NCBI RefSeq assembly: GCF_900156875.1
Contig: NZ_LT707409.1
Coordinates: forward strand, 3,369,435-3,433,434
Source of the DNA: Robertmurraya dakarensis
GTDB lineage: Bacteria; Bacillota; Bacilli; Bacillales; Cytobacillaceae
Direction of reading: 5' to 3'
DNA length: 64,000 nucleotides
The position numbers and the translations under genes are program-made. The notes under the pieces were generated by a model that was not told where the DNA came from, searched no databases, and worked only from the letters and a program-made list of their open reading frames with translations. How positions within the stretch are numbered: the first letter of the stretch is position 1; every line of letters starts with the position of its first letter. This document shows, one piece after another, positions 43,322 to 51,757 of this stretch.

Positions 43322-43330
43322 TAAATTTAC

Positions 43331-44374
43331 TTATTCGATAACTTTATGGCCTGCGGCTTTGAGGAGGCGGTTCATGATGGCGTCGCCAACTCCTTCAGAT
43401 GGGAAGGTTTCGCTGAGGATCAGATCTACATCCGTATTATTGAAGCTTCGCAGCGCTTCATAGAGATGAGCTGCCACTGTTTCAAGCTCTGCCCTTCGTC
43501 CACATGCATAGACGACATCAGCATCATAGTACGCCTTATTTTCTTCCGTCGTCAGCACGCCAACCGAAAGGCCTTCCCGCCTTTTTTCATTTATGATCTC
43601 CTGCAACTCTTCACGTCCGCGCTTTACTAAATAAAGAGGGGCATCTGGAGCATAGTGCGTATACTTCATCCCCGGAGACTTCGGCGCTTCCTTCGATTTT
43701 AATAAAGCAGGATCGACTCCAACCTCTCCTACTACTTCTTGAAGCTGTTCCTTCGTTACACCGCCTGGTCTTAAAATGACTGGAATGTCTTCCGTACAAT
43801 CAATAACCGTTGATTCCACTCCAATTCCGGTTGGCCCCCCGTCAACAATCCCAGCAATCCTTCCGTTCAAATCCTCCCACACATGCTGAGCCGTTGTAGG
43901 GCTGGGCCGGCCCGAACGATTGGCACTCGGTGCTGCAATCGGGAGCCCCGATTCTTGCAGAATCGCTAAAGCGACCGGATGATCCGGCATTCTAACGGCA
44001 ACTGTGGATAACCCGGCTGTTGCAACATCCGACAATGCCCCTTCCTTTTTGTTAAAAATAATCGTCAACGCCCCTGGCCAAAAGGCCTCCATTAATTTAG
44101 CTGCTTTTTGAGGAACTTCCTGTACAAACTCCTCAATTTGTTCCATCTTACCAATGTGGATAATGAGTGGATTATCACTTGGACGTCCCTTCGCTTCAAA
44201 AATTTTCGAAACGGCTCCATCATTTTCAGCATTTCCACCTAATCCATACACCGTTTCTGTTGGAAAAGCTATTACTTCATTCTCTCTTAAAAGGTCAGCA
44301 GCCTGTGAAACTTGTGGATAGAGCTCTCGTTTGTCCACAGTTTTATCCACTGACCATCTTTTAGTTTCCATCAT
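43331..44374 (-). CDS. ywlC: L-threonylcarbamoyladenylate synthase (Sua5/YwlC)
   Basis: 347 residues. N-terminal Sua5/YciO/YrdC domain (~15-200) with FPTETVYGLGGNA and KGRPSDNPLIIHI, and a C-terminal Sua5 domain after residue ~220 (SPGMKYTHYAPDAPLYLV). It makes the TC-AMP intermediate for the t6A37 tRNA modification. The start codon region lies within a DnaA-box cluster. Confidence 0.95.
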   Translation of the reverse strand: MMETKRWSVDKTVDKRELYPQVSQAADLLRENEVIAFPTETVYGLGGNAENDGAVSKIFEAKGRPSDNPLIIHIGKMEQIEEFVQEVPQKAAKLMEAFWPGALTIIFNKKEGALSDVATAGLSTVAVRMPDHPVALAILQESGLPIAAPSANRSGRPSPTTAQHVWEDLNGRIAGIVDGGPTGIGVESTVIDCTEDIPVILRPGGVTKEQLQEVVGEVGVDPALLKSKEAPKSPGMKYTHYAPDAPLYLVKRGREELQEIINEKRREGLSVGVLTTEENKAYYDADVVYACGRRAELETVAAHLYEALRSFNNTDVDLILSETFPSEGVGDAIMNRLLKAAGHKVIE

Positions 44375-44574
44375 TGTCCACCTTCGCTATTTATACTCAT
44401 ATTACCTATGAAAGTATAAAAGAAGATGTTAGCGAACTCAAGTGTTATCCACAAAACGTGAATAACTTTCTTGAAAAAGTGGATAACTTCTCAATTTTAT
44501 CCACATTATTATAAATTTAGCATTAGAAATACAGAGTTATCCACAGTTAACAAATGATTCCCGTGTGTGGACAA
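44313..44574. promoter_or_regulatory. DnaA-box cluster spanning ywlC-ywlB
   Basis: Nine 9-mers match TTATNCACA with at most one mismatch in 262 bp. Three are perfect TTATCCACA (44445, 44497, 44537). One-mismatch boxes lie at 44313 (minus), 44331, 44343, 44457 (minus), 44478 (minus) and 44566 (minus). The same locus is one of the known DnaA-box clusters near ywlC in B. subtilis, which titrate DnaA and restrain initiation. Three boxes lie inside the ywlC start region and two within the ywlB 3' end. Confidence 0.88.
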
Positions 44575-44952
44575 AGATATCCCCTCTGGTAAATCTTCCT
44601 TATCCGTCTTCACAAAACCTAATGCCATAAAAAACGGCAGTGATGCTTCTTTATTAGTAGCTAAATAAAGGGTTTCCAATTGTTTATCTCTCGCCAGCAC
44701 AAGCATTTGTTCAAGCATGAGTAATAGATCTTTTTCACTCGTCCTGCTCGTCATCACCAATGACCTTAACAGCCCAATCTCTCCCAATGGTTCGATCCCC
44801 AGCGTCGCACGAATGCTGCCATCTTCATTCTCTAATAGTAAAAAATAATCAATAAATTCCTCCACACCTGCTGTCTCTAATCTTGCTTCAGTTAAAAAAG
44901 AGAGCAATCTCTGTTTATCAAGAGCCTCGGCACAGCGAATCGTTGATTCCAT
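44509..44952 (-). CDS. ywlB: GNAT-family N-acetyltransferase YwlB
   Basis: About 147 residues, GNAT fold. Visible are IGLLRSLVMTSRT and the acetyl-CoA-binding beta4-alpha3 segment, FFMALGFVKTDKEDL near the C terminus. Acceptor unknown; B. subtilis YwlB lies in the same place. ATG at 44952 (MESTIRC) has GGAGGG 7 bases upstream; an ATG five codons earlier overlaps that site. Confidence 0.82.
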   Translation of the reverse strand: MESTIRCAEALDKQRLLSFLTEARLETAGVEEFIDYFLLLENEDGSIRATLGIEPLGEIGLLRSLVMTSRTSEKDLLLMLEQMLVLARDKQLETLYLATNKEASLPFFMALGFVKTDKEDLPEGISLSTHGNHLLTVDNSVFLMLNL

Positions 44953-45065
44953 CCAATATCCCTCCATACGAAAATTAAAGTTATTCTATTAATATGAAAA
45001 GATAGAGAAAGTAGAACTTAATAGACTAGTTTTTTAAAAAATACTGTATTACTTTGCTAGAAATA

Positions 45066-45098
45066 AAAAAACCTCGCAGGGGGAGCAAGGCTTTTGGC
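45066..45098 (-). terminator. spoIIR terminator
   Basis: GCCTTGC / GCGAGG(T) stem with a C-rich loop and a run of seven T on the minus strand, ~37 bp after the spoIIR stop. Confidence 0.85.
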
Positions 45099-45134
45099 AT
45101 AATCTAGGTTCAACACCTATCAGAGATTTTTAAT

Positions 45135-45845
45135 TTATCCAAATATTTTTTGAAAGATTTCTACTAGAAAAAACTTCACTTTAACAGATTCTTCATCTTC
45201 TTTGACATAAACAGGAGGCTGCTCTTCCTTTTCTTCTTTATCTTCTTTTTCCTCTTTACTGTCATTCTCTTCCTTACTATCTTCTTTCTCTTTCTCTTCC
45301 TTTTGCTCCTCTTCTTCGTCAAAGCCTTCGCTGACTGCAACTCCATTTGAAAAATCTAAGAAACACAGCGGTGGAAATAAGACACACCACCAATTGGCGC
45401 CTTTCCCTTCACCCAAGGTGATCAAAATTGCTTCGTACTCACCTGCTGGATATAAGAATTCACCATATAGCTTTGTCGGAAACTGAACTGTTCCAAATTG
45501 AGATTGTACACTTTGTTGAACACCCTGTTGTTCTAGTACTTCTTGAGCTATTTTTTGAATTTCCGGGATTTTTGCTCTAAGTAGATTTCTAGCATCTTCT
45601 ACAGAAGTTAACTCTTCCACCCATTTTGTGATTTCTGCATTGACTGCATCTCTTACCTGTCTCTTAATCTCCTGATCCTGCGAACTGTCACTGTTAGCTA
45701 AAATTCTTAGTCTAATCGCTTCGTTCGGGATCACCTGCACATCATTAGCTGTTACTTCATTTTTCGGTATATATAAACTTAAAATCGTTCCAATCGATAA
45801 AATTAAAATGTATAAGGCCGCAAACGTTTTTGTTTTAATTTTCAT
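45135..45845 (-). CDS. spoIIR: Stage II sporulation protein R, with long acidic C-terminal tail
   Basis: 236 residues: signal or anchor segment (~7-27), conserved SpoIIR domain (~38-170; AIRLRILANSDSSQDQEIKR, NWWCVLFPPLCFLDF) and a Glu/Lys/Asp-rich low-complexity tail (~175-220). SpoIIR is made in the forespore and exported to trigger SpoIIGA cleavage of pro-sigma-E in the mother cell. A sigma-F-type promoter lies upstream. The tail is unusual and may be species-specific. Confidence 0.95.
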   Translation of the reverse strand: MKIKTKTFAALYILILSIGTILSLYIPKNEVTANDVQVIPNEAIRLRILANSDSSQDQEIKRQVRDAVNAEITKWVEELTSVEDARNLLRAKIPEIQKIAQEVLEQQGVQQSVQSQFGTVQFPTKLYGEFLYPAGEYEAILITLGEGKGANWWCVLFPPLCFLDFSNGVAVSEGFDEEEEQKEEKEKEDSKEENDSKEEKEDKEEKEEQPPVYVKEDEESVKVKFFLVEIFQKIFG

Positions 45846-45871
45846 GTCTTTGACACCGTCCCTTCACCACT

Positions 45872-45901
45872 CATTGTGGACAGGACGAGAGAATCTTAAA
45901 C
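45872..45901 (-). promoter_or_regulatory. Sigma-F promoter of spoIIR
   Basis: Minus strand GTTTA (45897-45901), 15-bp spacer, GTCCACAATG (45872-45881). Same spacing and same GTnnAnnATG variant of the -10 as before spoIIQ. spoIIR is a known sigma-F gene. Confidence 0.6.
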
Positions 45902-45961
45902 TATTAAATTTAAAAATTTTTTCATGCAGCTCTGTTAAATTATATTTCTGAAAAACCTGCA

Positions 45962-46028
45962 AGGTGATGAACCTTTCCACATGCTGTTAAACACTCACAA
46001 TAAAGGCACGTTCCAAGGCCCATCACCT
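45962..46028. repeat. Structured interspersed repeat, copy A
   Basis: Core 45972-46018 reads CCTTTCCACATGCTGTTA, a variable loop, AATAAAGGCACGTTCCAAGG on the plus strand. It is closed by CCTT/AAGG and then by AGGTGATG / CATCACCT (45962-45969, 46021-46028), an 8-bp perfect outer stem. It lies between prmC and spoIIR. Copies B and C share the core but not the outer stem sequence. Confidence 0.8.
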
Positions 46029-46036
46029 ATGCTGGG

Positions 46037-46900
46037 TTATTGTTCTATTTCCGCAAAAACCATACGATCTTTCCCATTAATATCGTAGACAACATCAACC
46101 TTACTTTGAGGAAATGCAGTTCTTAGCATATTGGATACAGCCTCACTTTGACCAGCACCTATTTCAAAACCAACCAATGCTTTTCTTCTCAAAACATACG
46201 GCAGCTCTTCCATCATCCTCAAGTAAAGGTCCAACCCATCCTCACCGGCAAAAAGAGCCCGATGCGGTTCATGCTCTGTCACCACGACAGACATACTCTC
46301 CAAATCACCCTGAGGAATATAAGGCGGATTCGACAAAATCACATCGAACTTTTCACCTCGGTTTATGAGCGGCTGAAGCAAATCACCTTGAATAAATTCA
46401 ATCTCAGCACCAAGCATATTCGCATTATGCTCAGCTACCGCGAGCGATTCTTGCGCTATATCAGTAGCAGTGACCGCAAGTGCTGGCTTTTCTAATTTCA
46501 ACGTAACCGCAATTGCCCCGCTGCCAGTTCCAATATCGGCAGCCTTCAAACTCTCATCATTTCCAAAAAGTGTTGAAATCCTTTTTAGTGCTTCCACAAT
46601 CAATTCTTCCGTTTCAGGTCGAGGAATCAGGACTTCTTTATTTACCATAAATCTCCGGCCATAAAATTCTTCATAGCCAATAATATACTGAACAGGTTCC
46701 CCTCCTGCATGCAGGTGCACAGCTTTTTGAAATGACTGCCAAACTTCTTCTGACAACTCATCCCTTAGGCTTGCATATAAAGAGGACCTGCTTACTCCCA
46801 TATAATGCCGCAGTAATAATTCTCCCGCATTTTCATCACGGCCTTGTTGTGTTAAAAAAGAAGAAGCCCATTTGAGGGCTTCAAATACTTTTTTAGACAT
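46037..46900 (-). CDS. prmC: Protein-(glutamine-N5) methyltransferase, release-factor specific
   Basis: 287 residues: helical N-terminal domain and SAM-dependent methyltransferase. [18 protein letters not shown] (~118) is the SAM loop and [10 protein letters not shown] (~190) the NPPY active site that methylates the GGQ glutamine of release factors. Start at ATG 46900; the gene overlaps the end of prfA by 8 bp, so the enzyme and its substrate are co-translated. Confidence 0.95.
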   Translation of the reverse strand: MSKKVFEALKWASSFLTQQGRDENAGELLLRHYMGVSRSSLYASLRDELSEEVWQSFQKAVHLHAGGEPVQYIIGYEEFYGRRFMVNKEVLIPRPETEELIVEALKRISTLFGNDESLKAADIGTGSGAIAVTLKLEKPALAVTATDIAQESLAVAEHNANMLGAEIEFIQGDLLQPLINRGEKFDVILSNPPYIPQGDLESMSVVVTEHEPHRALFAGEDGLDLYLRMMEELPYVLRRKALVGFEIGAGQSEAVSNMLRTAFPQSKVDVVYDINGKDRMVFAEIEQ

Positions 46901-47972
46901 CAGATGCACTTTCCAGCTTTGCAGATTGCTCTTCTAAAATTAACGCATCGACGATTTCATCCATTTTTCCTTGAAGGATTTGGTCAAGCTTTTGAATCGT
47001 TAAACCAATGCGATGATCTGTTACACGATTTTGCGGGAAGTTATACGTGCGGATACGTTCAGAACGATCTCCTGTACCGACGGCAGATTTACGCTGCTGG
47101 TCATATTCAGCCTGCGCCTCTTGTTGAAATTTATCATACACACGAGCACGAAGTACTTTCATCGCTTTTTCTTTATTCTTAATCTGTGATTTTTCATCCT
47201 GACAGGAAACCACAGTACCGGTCGGAATATGCGTTAAGCGGACAGCAGACATCGTTGTGTTAACACTTTGTCCTCCTGGTCCACTTGAAGCAAATGTATC
47301 AACACGAATGTCCTTTTCATGGATATCGACTTCCACTTCTTCCGCTTCAGGCAATACCGCTACCGTTGCAGTAGAAGTATGGATGCGCCCGCCAGATTCT
47401 GTTTCAGGGACACGCTGCACACGATGTGCTCCATTTTCAAATTTCAACTTCGAATAAGCACCTTTTCCGTTAATCATAAAAATGATTTCCTTGTAGCCGC
47501 CGACACCTGTTGAACTTGCTTCAATCACTTCTGTTTTCCAGCCCTGCGCTTCGGCAAAACGGCTGTACATACGGTATAAATCTCCAGCAAAAAGGGCCGC
47601 TTCATCTCCGCCTGCAGCACCGCGAATTTCCATGATTACGTTCTTATCATCATTCGGATCCTTTGGAACGAGTAGAATTTTCAACCGGCCTTCGAGCTCT
47701 TCCTGACGTTCTTCGAGCTCATCTATTTCATCTTTGACCATTTCCCGCATGTCAGCATCAAGCTTTTCCTCCAGCATGGCCTTAGCATCCTTTAGCTGAG
47801 AACGGACTTCTTTATATTCACGATATGTTTCCACCGTTTCCTGTATATCGGATTGCTCTTTTGAATATTCACGTAATTTTTTCGTATCGTTTACAATTTC
47901 AGGATCACTCAAAAGCTCATTCAGCTTATCGTAGCGATCTTCAACCGCTTGAAGACGATCAAACAATGTCAT
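46893..47972 (-). CDS. prfA: Peptide chain release factor 1
   Basis: 359 residues, decodes UAA and UAG. GGQ motif in [20 protein letters not shown] (~230-250) and domain-2 tripeptide region near [10 protein letters not shown]. Methylated at the GGQ glutamine by PrmC, which is encoded immediately downstream. Confidence 0.97.
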   Translation of the reverse strand: MTLFDRLQAVEDRYDKLNELLSDPEIVNDTKKLREYSKEQSDIQETVETYREYKEVRSQLKDAKAMLEEKLDADMREMVKDEIDELEERQEELEGRLKILLVPKDPNDDKNVIMEIRGAAGGDEAALFAGDLYRMYSRFAEAQGWKTEVIEASSTGVGGYKEIIFMINGKGAYSKLKFENGAHRVQRVPETESGGRIHTSTATVAVLPEAEEVEVDIHEKDIRVDTFASSGPGGQSVNTTMSAVRLTHIPTGTVVSCQDEKSQIKNKEKAMKVLRARVYDKFQQEAQAEYDQQRKSAVGTGDRSERIRTYNFPQNRVTDHRIGLTIQKLDQILQGKMDEIVDALILEEQSAKLESASDV

Positions 47973-48077
47973 TCACCTCAATTATTAAATAGGGCAGCGT
48001 TCACCTTATTTTTCTAGTCCATAACATTCTAATTATAGTATAGGTGATAAGCAACGTCAAAAACAAATCTTGATAAT

Positions 48078-48115
48078 AAAAAACATCAGTGTGGTTTCTA
48101 CCCATCACTGATGAT
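48078..48115 (-). terminator. Terminator of the YhcN/YlaJ-like lipoprotein gene
   Basis: CATCAGTG / CACTGATG stem with a ~14-base loop followed by TTTTTTATT on the minus strand, directly after the gene. Confidence 0.85.
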
Positions 48116-48120
48116 TTTTA

Positions 48121-48552
48121 TTACCTGCGGGTTTGCTCTCCAAGTATCTCGACATCGATACGATATCTCGGCACTGCCTGGGTTAACATTTGACGAAGAT
48201 GTTCCTCATTATCTTTTCTTTCCGCTTGAGTCATACCGCCCTTTTTACTCACTGTTACAAACATATCATTACCGTTAACCCAAATCGACTCAGATACATA
48301 CTCGTTTGTCATTTCAATGGTTTCTCTAGCCTTTTCAATATCTGCTTGTTGATTATTAACATTACCATTAAAATTTCTAAGGTTCGGATTTTGATCTGAC
48401 ATCGTCCGCCCGCGATCCTCTCCTGATTGCTGATTACCAAGCAGGGTTGTTTCCGGCTCCCAATTTTCTTGACCATCCATGCCTGCTTCATTTTGATTGC
48501 AGCCAGCAACGACAAACAAACTAAGAATGACCATAAAATATAGCTTTTTCAC
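48121..48552 (-). CDS. YhcN/YlaJ-family sporulation lipoprotein
   Basis: 143 residues. Signal peptide with lipobox FVVAGC (~13-18), then an Asn/Gln-rich linker and a C-terminal YhcN/YlaJ-type domain (IEKARETIEMTNEYVSESIW; LRQMLTQAVPRYRIDVEIL). Members are spore-coat or inner-membrane lipoproteins of unknown role. GTG at 48552 gives the compact MKKLYFMV signal and has GAGGAT upstream; starting at 48570 adds six atypical residues. It takes the place of racA/ywkA-type genes in the B. subtilis order. Confidence 0.78.
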   Translation of the reverse strand: MKKLYFMVILSLFVVAGCNQNEAGMDGQENWEPETTLLGNQQSGEDRGRTMSDQNPNLRNFNGNVNNQQADIEKARETIEMTNEYVSESIWVNGNDMFVTVSKKGGMTQAERKDNEEHLRQMLTQAVPRYRIDVEILGEQTRR

Positions 48553-48662
48553 AGATTGACACATCCTCATAATCAGTTTCTACTATTAGGATGTCCCTTC
48601 GATAGCTTATCATTTATCCACTTTTTTCAAATATGCTTTAAATATGCTTTGCTTTGGAACCA

Positions 48663-48710
48663 CCTTTCCACATGCTGTTATTCTTAACAGGATAAAGGCA
48701 CGTTCTAAGG
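48663..48710. repeat. Structured interspersed repeat, copy B
   Basis: Core CCTTTCCACATGCTGTTATTC, AACA-containing loop, GGATAAAGGCACGTTCTAAGG on the plus strand. The inner stem TTATTC / GGATAA differs from copy C (TTATTCT/AGAATAA) by G-U pairing. The outer stem of copies A and C is not formed here. A tandem 11-mer (AAATATGCTTT twice, 48630-48650) lies just before it. Confidence 0.7.
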
Positions 48711-48734
48711 ACCCTCCCCTTGCTAATAGCCAAA

Positions 48735-48773
48735 TAAAAAAGGCCGTTCGATCGTCATCGATTAGGCCTTTTG
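48735..48773 (-). terminator. tdk terminator
   Basis: AAAGGCC / GGCCTTTTTT around a ~19-base loop (which itself contains a palindrome ATCGATGACGATCGAA), just after the tdk stop. Confidence 0.85.
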
Positions 48774-48776
48774 CAC

Positions 48777-49394
48777 TTATGATAAAGATTTTGTTTCTGA
48801 TGGGATGACAATGGCTGGGGATTTCGGAACTTCATGATGATGTCTGCAGCGCGCCTCATATGACTCTGCCGCCCCCACTAATATAATAGGGTCATCATAG
48901 GAAGCTGGTTTCCCATTAATTAATCGCTGTGTTCTGCTCGCAGGTGAGCCGCAAACGGTGCAGACCGCCTGGAGTTTTGTAACCAATTCAGCTACCGCAA
49001 TGATCGCCGGCATTTGACCAAATGGTTCTCCTCGGAAATCTTGATCAAGTCCTGCCGTAATGACACGATGTCCGCTATTCGCAAGATGCTGAATGACTCC
49101 GACAATTTCTTCATCAAAGAACTGCACCTCATCGATCGCAACAACATCAATATCAGGAGCTATATGTTGAAAAATATCTGTTGATTGACTGATTGGTCTA
49201 GCATTAAAGGAAGTGCCATTATGCGAAACAACTGCTTCGTTACTATAGCGATTATCGATAATCGGTTTAAAAACAGCAATCTTTTGCTTGGCAAACTCAG
49301 CTCTTCTTACACGACGAATTAACTCTTCTGATTTTCCGGAAAACATACTTCCGCAAATGACTTCCACCCAACCGTGCTGGTCCATCACATACAT
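48777..49394 (-). CDS. tdk: Thymidine kinase
   Basis: 205 residues, phosphorylates thymidine. P-loop [18 protein letters not shown] (~11-28), base-binding loop DEVQFFDEE (~88) and the zinc-lasso cysteines CTVCGS ... CRHHH. ATG at 49394 has GGGAGAGG 7 bases before it. A longer in-frame reading from 49484 would run through a palindromic repeat element and is rejected. Confidence 0.95.
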   Translation of the reverse strand: MYVMDQHGWVEVICGSMFSGKSEELIRRVRRAEFAKQKIAVFKPIIDNRYSNEAVVSHNGTSFNARPISQSTDIFQHIAPDIDVVAIDEVQFFDEEIVGVIQHLANSGHRVITAGLDQDFRGEPFGQMPAIIAVAELVTKLQAVCTVCGSPASRTQRLINGKPASYDDPIILVGAAESYEARCRHHHEVPKSPAIVIPSETKSLS

Positions 49395-49421
49395 AGACGG
49401 GCCTCTCCCTTCAAATTGAAA

Positions 49422-49566
49422 TGCGCAGGTGCCCCGCTTAGCGACGTATGGACTGGATGGCCCCGAGTGAGATAAAGGAAACACGAAGAACGATAGTGAT
49501 TCGATGTTGACTTATCGCAGGGAGGGGACGGAAGTACATTTGTCGCTGGACACCGGAGCTAGACAG
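49422..49566. repeat. 145-bp MITE-like repeat between tdk and rpmE
   Basis: Bounded by TGCGCAGGTGCCCCGCTTA (left) and CACCGGAGCTAGACAG (right), nearly the same ends as the 118-bp element at 27657-27774. Internally it has GGCCCCGAGTGAGATAAAGG and TTATCGCAGGGAGGGGAC, which can partly pair. It lies directly upstream of tdk, on the side of its start. Non-coding. Confidence 0.75.
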
Positions 49567-49620
49567 CTCTCTAAGTTAAAGTTAAGTATTTTTACGATTA
49601 TTATTTAACATATAAGAAAT

Positions 49621-49660
49621 AAAAAACAGGCAAGGGATGTTAGCTTCTTGCCTGTTTTTA
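49621..49660 (-). terminator. rpmE terminator
   Basis: AAAACAGGCAAGAAGC... stem (AAAAACAGGCAAG / CTTGCCTGTTTTTT) with a ~10-base loop and U-run on the minus strand, 8 bp after the rpmE stop. Confidence 0.88.
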
Positions 49661-49668
49661 TAAAACAA

Positions 49669-49881
49669 TTATTGTTGGTTTGACTTAATGCCATATTTTT
49701 TGTTGAAACGGTCAACACGTCCGCCTGCTTCAGCAAACTTTTGACGGCCAGTGTAGAATGGATGGCATTCAGAACAAGTTTCAATACGAATTGATTCTTT
49801 AACAGAACCAGTTTCGAACTCGTTACCGCAAGCACAAGTCACCGTTGCTTTTTTATAATTTGGATGAATTCCTGCTTTCAT
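49669..49881 (-). CDS. rpmE: Ribosomal protein L31, zinc-binding type
   Basis: 70 residues. Cysteines CACG (~16-19) and CSEC (~36-39) form the C+ zinc site; [16 protein letters not shown] is the L31 start. In the Zur-regulated scheme this is the zinc-containing form, replaced by a C-minus paralogue during zinc starvation. AGGAGATG before the ATG. Confidence 0.95.
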   Translation of the reverse strand: MKAGIHPNYKKATVTCACGNEFETGSVKESIRIETCSECHPFYTGRQKFAEAGGRVDRFNKKYGIKSNQQ

Positions 49882-50061
49882 TCCTTTTCATCTCCTTCCG
49901 CCCTGAATCTTTCGAAACAGAGTTATCTTTACAGCATAGTTTTGACCATGCTGTTCATTATCATAAACAACTTCTCATATTATAACAGCGTAAAACTAGT
50001 TTTGCAACATAGGATTTAATATGGAGAAAACCAGTAATAACCCCACTATTTTACACTCACA

Positions 50062-51327
50062 TTATGACCGCTTTGCTTTCATTTCTTCATCAAGCTTTGC
50101 AAAAAACTCTGCATTAGACTTTGTTTGACGCAGCTTTCGAATGAACTTATCAACAAAGTCAGGAGCATCTGCCATCGATTTGCGAATCGCCCATAGCTTG
50201 TCCAAATGGTCTTTCGGGATAAGTAATTCTTCTTTACGTGTACCAGAACGGCGGATATCAATCGCTGGGAAGATTCTTCTTTCCGCAAGAGCACGGTCAA
50301 GATGCAGCTCCATGTTTCCAGTTCCCTTGAACTCCTCGTAAATCACATCATCCATTCTAGATCCTGTATCAACGAGAGCCGTCGCTAAAATCGTTAAACT
50401 GCCGCCTTCTTCAATATTACGCGCTGCCCCAAAAAACCTTTTCGGTCTATGGAAAGCCGCAGGGTCAATCCCGCCGGAAAGCGTACGGCCGCTTGGAGGG
50501 ATAACCAGGTTATATGCACGCGCCAAACGAGTGATACTATCCATTAAAATGATAACATCACGCTTATGTTCAACAAGTCTCATGGCTCGTTCAAGGACGA
50601 GTTCGGCTACTTTAATATGATTTTCCGGCACCTCATCAAATGTTGAACTCACCACATCTCCAGCAACAGAACGTTCGATATCCGTAACCTCTTCAGGACG
50701 TTCATCAATGAGAAGTACAATTAATTCTGCCTCAGGGTGGTTTGTTGTAATACTGTTAGCAATTTCCTTTAACAGCATTGTTTTCCCAGCCTTTGGAGGA
50801 GCTACAATTAATCCGCGCTGACCAAATCCAACAGGAGAAATTAAATCCATAATTCTCGTAGACATATGCTTTGGAGTTGTCTCTAGTTTCATTTGACGAT
50901 CTGGATAAAGGGGGGTTAAGGCAGGAAAGTGTACCCGTTCTTTTGCAGACTCAGGATCATCACCGTTTACCGCTTCAACATGCAGCAAACCAAAGTATCT
51001 TTCATTTTCTTTCGGCGGACGAACCTTACCGGATACTTTGTCACCGTTACGCAAATCAAATCTTCTAATTTGGGATGCAGAAATATAAATATCCTCTGAG
51101 CTTGGCGAGTAATTAATCGGTCTTAAAAAGCCAAACCCTTCTGACTGAATAATTTCGAGTACCCCTTCCATAAAGAAATACCCTTCTTGTTCAGCTCGAG
51201 CCTTAAGGATGGCAAAAATCAATTCTTTTTTCGTTAATTTGCTATAATAGGAAACTTTATAGGTTTTTGCCAATTCATAAAGTTCCTTTAGTTTCATATT
51301 TTCTAAACTGGAAATTGTTAATTCCAT
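50062..51327 (-). CDS. rho: Transcription termination factor Rho
   Basis: 421 residues, a hexameric RNA helicase. N-terminal Rho-N helices, cold-shock-like RNA-binding domain (~50-120; [21 protein letters not shown]), Walker [19 protein letters not shown] (~175-192), and R-loop [21 protein letters not shown]... split around 240-260. GAGTGGTGACAAA precedes the ATG. A long 430-bp upstream region with promoter and hairpin may carry autoregulation. Confidence 0.97.
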   Translation of the reverse strand: MELTISSLENMKLKELYELAKTYKVSYYSKLTKKELIFAILKARAEQEGYFFMEGVLEIIQSEGFGFLRPINYSPSSEDIYISASQIRRFDLRNGDKVSGKVRPPKENERYFGLLHVEAVNGDDPESAKERVHFPALTPLYPDRQMKLETTPKHMSTRIMDLISPVGFGQRGLIVAPPKAGKTMLLKEIANSITTNHPEAELIVLLIDERPEEVTDIERSVAGDVVSSTFDEVPENHIKVAELVLERAMRLVEHKRDVIILMDSITRLARAYNLVIPPSGRTLSGGIDPAAFHRPKRFFGAARNIEEGGSLTILATALVDTGSRMDDVIYEEFKGTGNMELHLDRALAERRIFPAIDIRRSGTRKEELLIPKDHLDKLWAIRKSMADAPDFVDKFIRKLRQTKSNAEFFAKLDEEMKAKRS

Positions 51328-51483
51328 TTTGTCACCACTCTTTTATAAAATAAAGTTCATTCCACCCCAGAAACCTTATTAAAAATACAAAACAAAAGGG
51401 AATGGAAAAAGGAAAGAATAAAAATTGAGGCTTTTGGAAGCATAAGAAGAAATATATGACAGATTGCTGCTATTCTCTCTTTG

Positions 51484-51498
51484 TTGAAAACGTTTTAA
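51484..51498 (-). promoter_or_regulatory. Cre-like (CcpA) site in the rho leader
   Basis: TTGAAAACGTTTTAA matches the cre consensus WTGAAARCGYTTWCW at 14 of 15. It lies about 23-37 nt after the expected rho start, where CcpA would act as a roadblock. Function untested. Confidence 0.4.
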
Positions 51499-51527
51499 GT
51501 TAGGTCCAATTAAGTAAAACAATTTCT

Positions 51528-51557
51528 ATTGTACTCCAGTTTATAAAACTTAATCAA
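51528..51557 (-). promoter_or_regulatory. Candidate sigma-A promoter of rho
   Basis: Minus strand TTGATT (51552-51557), 18-bp spacer, TACAAT (51528-51533). It would give a leader of about 195 nt. Confidence 0.45.
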
Positions 51558-51661
51558 CACTATTTTTACTTTTTGACCATTTTAAGTAAGATTTACAGAA
51601 CACATCACTCAATAATACTAGTTTCGCCAGAAGATTCTTTTTATTAATCAGGAAATGTAGC

Positions 51662-51710
51662 GGGAAGAGATGCTGAGATCACATGCAGCAACTGGATCTC
51701 AGCCTTTCCC
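51662..51710 (-). promoter_or_regulatory. Strong hairpin after glpX without U-run
   Basis: GGGAAAGGCTGAGATC pairs with GATCTCAGCATCTCTTCCC (8-bp perfect core CTGAGATC/GATCTCAG, extended with mismatches), 14-base loop, beginning 47 nt after the glpX stop. No T-run follows on the minus strand, so Rho-dependent ending or mRNA protection is more likely than intrinsic termination. Confidence 0.55.
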
Positions 51711-51757
51711 ATTTTTAGAGGTAGAGTTGAGACTATGAAATGTCTTTCTCCTAATAT

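Larger units (their letters stand above)
51328..51757. other. Intergenic region between rho and glpX (430 bp)
   Basis: Contains, along the minus strand, the 51662-51710 hairpin after glpX, the rho promoter candidate 51528-51557, a cre-like site 51484-51498, and ~150 nt of leader without clear structure. No gene is supported. Confidence 0.5.

Noticed and set aside
43179-43330. Manganese riboswitch (yybP-ykoY) upstream of mntP
   Set aside because: No matching conserved core or stem pattern was found in the 152 bp.
48630-48650. Tandem AAATATGCTTT pair as a regulatory repeat
   Set aside because: Only two 11-bp units in AT-rich DNA; could be chance.
49395-49484. Longer tdk start at 49484
   Set aside because: The added 30 residues come from the palindromic repeat, and a good ribosome site precedes ATG 49394.
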